Shown piece by piece: positions 62,522 to 64,000 of a stretch of DNA of 64,000 nucleotides. The position numbers and the translations under genes were made by a program. A model generated the notes under the pieces. It saw nothing but the letters and a program-made list of their open reading frames with translations. It was not told the DNA's origin and made no database searches. The first letter of the stretch is position 1. Each line of letters begins with the position of its first letter. Source of the DNA: Solwaraspora sp. WMMA2056 (GTDB lineage Bacteria > Actinomycetota > Actinomycetes > Mycobacteriales > Micromonosporaceae); contig NZ_CP128360.1 in NCBI RefSeq assembly GCF_030345095.1, positions 744,001 to 808,000 of the forward strand. Direction: 5' to 3'.

Positions 62522-62544
62522 GATTGTGTGCGACACTCTCTGAC

Positions 62545-63237
62545 ATGCCGGCTGCCAGCATCCGGGCCCGCGCCCGGGCCGAGATGATCAACGAGATCAA
62601 GGCGATCGCCCGCCGCCAGCTCGCCACCGACGGCGCGAACCTGTCGCTGCGGGCCGTCGCCCGCGACATGGGGATGGTCTCCTCAGCGATCTACCGCTAC
62701 TTCCCAAGCCGCGACGACCTGCTCACCGCGCTCATCGTGGACGGCTACCGCGCCCTCGCCGACGCCGCCGAGGCCGGTGACACCGAGGTCACCGACCGGG
62801 CCGACCTGCGCGGCCGGTGGCTGGCCGTCTGCCACGCGATCCGCCGCTGGGCGCTGGCCCACCCCGCCGAGTACGCCCTGCTGTTCGGCAGCCCGGTGCC
62901 CGGTTACGCCGCACCGCAGGAGACCACCGCCGCCGCCGTACGGATTCCGACCGTCCTGATCCGGATCCTCGTCGACGGGGTGACCGCCGGTCAGCTGGCC
63001 GACCCCGGCGGCGACAGCCTGCCCGGCCCGGTCCACGCCGACCTCGCCGCCGTGCGCGACGCGCTCTTCCCGGACCTGCCCGAAGCGCTGCTCGCCAACG
63101 CCGCCCTCGGCTGGACCCAGTGCTTCGGCACCGTCAGCTTCGAACTCTTCGGCCAGCTCGACGGCACCATCCACGCCCGCGAGGAGTTCTTCGACCACCA
63201 GATGCGGCAACTGGCGACCCTGATCGGCCTGCCCTAG
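62545..63237 (+). CDS. TetR-family transcriptional regulator
   Basis: A 230-residue regulator. The N-terminal helix-turn-helix is LSLRAVARDMGMVSSAIYRYF (split: LSLRAVARDMG, MVSSAIYRYF, about 33-53), then a ligand domain with the WHG-type pattern (HPAEYALLFGSPVPGY). ATG 62545 gives the normal family length; the longer frame to 62479 runs into the operators. The target is most likely the divergent SDR gene. The ligand is unknown. The 3' end overlaps the converging gene by 4 bases. Confidence 0.9.
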   Translation: MPAASIRARARAEMINEIKAIARRQLATDGANLSLRAVARDMGMVSSAIYRYFPSRDDLLTALIVDGYRALADAAEAGDTEVTDRADLRGRWLAVCHAIRRWALAHPAEYALLFGSPVPGYAAPQETTAAAVRIPTVLIRILVDGVTAGQLADPGGDSLPGPVHADLAAVRDALFPDLPEALLANAALGWTQCFGTVSFELFGQLDGTIHAREEFFDHQMRQLATLIGLP

Positions 63238-63749
63238 TCGCCGGCCACGATGGACGCGGCGGTCACCGTACCGTCCGACGCCGTCTCCCCTTCCACCGTG
63301 ACTGCCGTACCGACGGTCAACCCGGTCAGATCGCCCGGCACCCGGACCGCCGTACCGTCGTCGGTCCGGACGATCACCACCGCGCCGGTCCCGGTCTCGA
63401 CGTACACCGTCGCACCGTCCACCAGCTTCACGGTGCCGGTGGCCGCCGCGGTCGCCGTGGCAGGCTGACCCGCAGCCGCTGTCGGCGTCGCCTGCGCCCC
63501 GGCCGCGTCAGCCCGACCGGACTGCCCGGCGGCGTCCGCCCGGCCGGGCAGTCCGCCGGCACCGAACTGGCGCTGGCCGGCGCCGGTGACCGTACCGCCG
63601 GTGTCGCGCGGCACCGCCACCCCGGCGGCGAACCCGGCGGCGAGCAGCGCCGCCGCCGCCAGCCACGGAGTGACCCGGTTCGTCCAGCGCCGTGGCGCGG
63701 CAGCGGCCAGCCACTCGTCGTCCCGCACGTCATCGCCTACCTTCGTCAT
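63234..63749 (-). CDS. Single-span membrane protein with DUF5666-like C-terminal domain
   Basis: A 171-residue protein. A short cytoplasmic start, one span at about 28-48 (WLAAAALLAAGFAAGVAV), a low-complexity Ala/Gly/Thr linker (about 58-105), then a beta domain (GTVKLVDGATVYVETGTG, TAVRVPGDLTGLTVGTAVTVEG) like DUF5666 repeats. It follows an FtsX-type permease gene on the same strand, 10 bases away. It may be an accessory part of that transporter; unproven. Start ATG 63749. Confidence 0.75.
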   Translation of the reverse strand: MTKVGDDVRDDEWLAAAAPRRWTNRVTPWLAAAALLAAGFAAGVAVPRDTGGTVTGAGQRQFGAGGLPGRADAAGQSGRADAAGAQATPTAAAGQPATATAAATGTVKLVDGATVYVETGTGAVVIVRTDDGTAVRVPGDLTGLTVGTAVTVEGETASDGTVTAASIVAGD

Positions 63750-63759
63750 GATCGGTCGC

Positions 63760-64000
63760 CTACTCGTACCGCAGGGCGTCGATGGGGCGCAGGTTCGCCG
63801 CCCGCCGCGCCGGGACACTGCCGAAGAACAATCCGATCGCCACCGACACCCCCAGCGCGAGCAGCACCGACGCCGGCACGATCACCGGCTCGACCCCGAC
63901 GATCGTGAACCGGCTGCCCAGCACCGCCACCGCGACCCCGATCGCGCCACCGATCACACTGAGCAGGATCGCCTCGACCAGGAACTGCGTCATGATCGTG
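63760..64000 (-). CDS. FtsX-like ABC transporter permease, C-terminal end (5' part beyond window)
   Basis: The frame is open to the right edge (TIM before TQFLVEAILLS), so only about the last 80 residues are seen. They show the typical MacB/FtsX C-terminus: two spans (ILLSVIGGAIGVAVAVL, VLLALGVSVAIGLFFG) and the family ending PARRAANLRPIDALRYE. Such permeases work with an ATPase that drives export or cell-wall hydrolase activation. The ATPase gene should lie beyond the edge. Confidence 0.88.
   Translation of the reverse strand, partial: TIMTQFLVEAILLSVIGGAIGVAVAVLGSRFTIVGVEPVIVPASVLLALGVSVAIGLFFGSVPARRAANLRPIDALRYE

Overview
The window is high-GC actinobacterial DNA, most likely from a member of the Micromonosporaceae. 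The evidence is strong G/C third positions, many GTG starts, a bldC gene, and the neighbourhood bldC - valine dehydrogenase - DUF3073 - purM - purF - sterol-carrier-like gene, an order I know from Streptomyces and relatives. No phage, plasmid, insertion sequence or CRISPR array is visible. One tRNA gene is present. All product names come from reading the translations; no database search was run.

Layout. 1-3.5 kb: a secreted RCC1-repeat protein cut by the window edge, an azoreductase/MarR divergent pair with palindromic operators, a methyltransferase-like gene with an apparent internal deletion, and tRNA-Ser. 3.6-7 kb: a quinone oxidoreductase, soxR and a split transketolase, with a SoxR box between soxR and the transketolase pair. 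7-10 kb: a GT2 glycosyltransferase and a frameshifted multi-membrane-span glycosyltransferase. 10-18.7 kb: housekeeping and membrane genes (thiolase, PH-like protein, rhomboid protease, cyclophilin, DUF5324, CorA, aminotransferase, CBS protein, Nudix). 18.7-26.4 kb: a probable nucleotide-activated polyol/phospholipid set (sugar- or polyol-phosphate nucleotidyltransferase, sn-glycerol-1-phosphate dehydrogenase, CDP-alcohol phosphatidyltransferase), then a DUF433 antitoxin with a toxin stub, a GT4 glycosyltransferase, an Fpg/Nei glycosylase and a polyprenyl-phosphate sugar transferase. 26.5-31.5 kb: a LytS/LytTR-type two-component pair, a substrate-binding lipoprotein whose two lobes are in swapped order, and two DxDxDG-repeat proteins. 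31.7-40.2 kb: the bldC-vdh-DUF3073-purM-purF block, interrupted by a radical SAM maturase and a short precursor peptide (a cyclophane/triceptide RiPP system, amcB-amcA type). 40.3-54.4 kb: a surface protein with a Gly/Tyr/Pro-rich cytoplasmic tail, purS-purQ-purL, a trypsin-like protease, purB, an LPxTG protein, an SCP2 protein, an acyl-CoA/AMP ligase, and purD. 54.4-61.4 kb: nitrate assimilation (narK, nirD, nirB, a small accessory gene, nasA). 61.5-64 kb: an SDR/TetR divergent pair with paired operators, a small membrane protein and the end of an FtsX-like permease.

How the genes work together. Six purine-pathway loci (purF, purM, purS/Q/L, purB, purD) are spread over 17 kb. The nitrate genes form one minus-strand run feeding ammonia, with narK ending 11 bases before purD. 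soxR probably controls the transketolase pair through a promoter that would give a leaderless mRNA.

The best candidates for something new are the circularly permuted binding protein (29.1-30.5 kb), the radical SAM RiPP pair inserted in a conserved block (35.2-36.6 kb), the SoxR-linked split transketolase, and a 60-bp palindromic repeat found twice, each time between converging genes.
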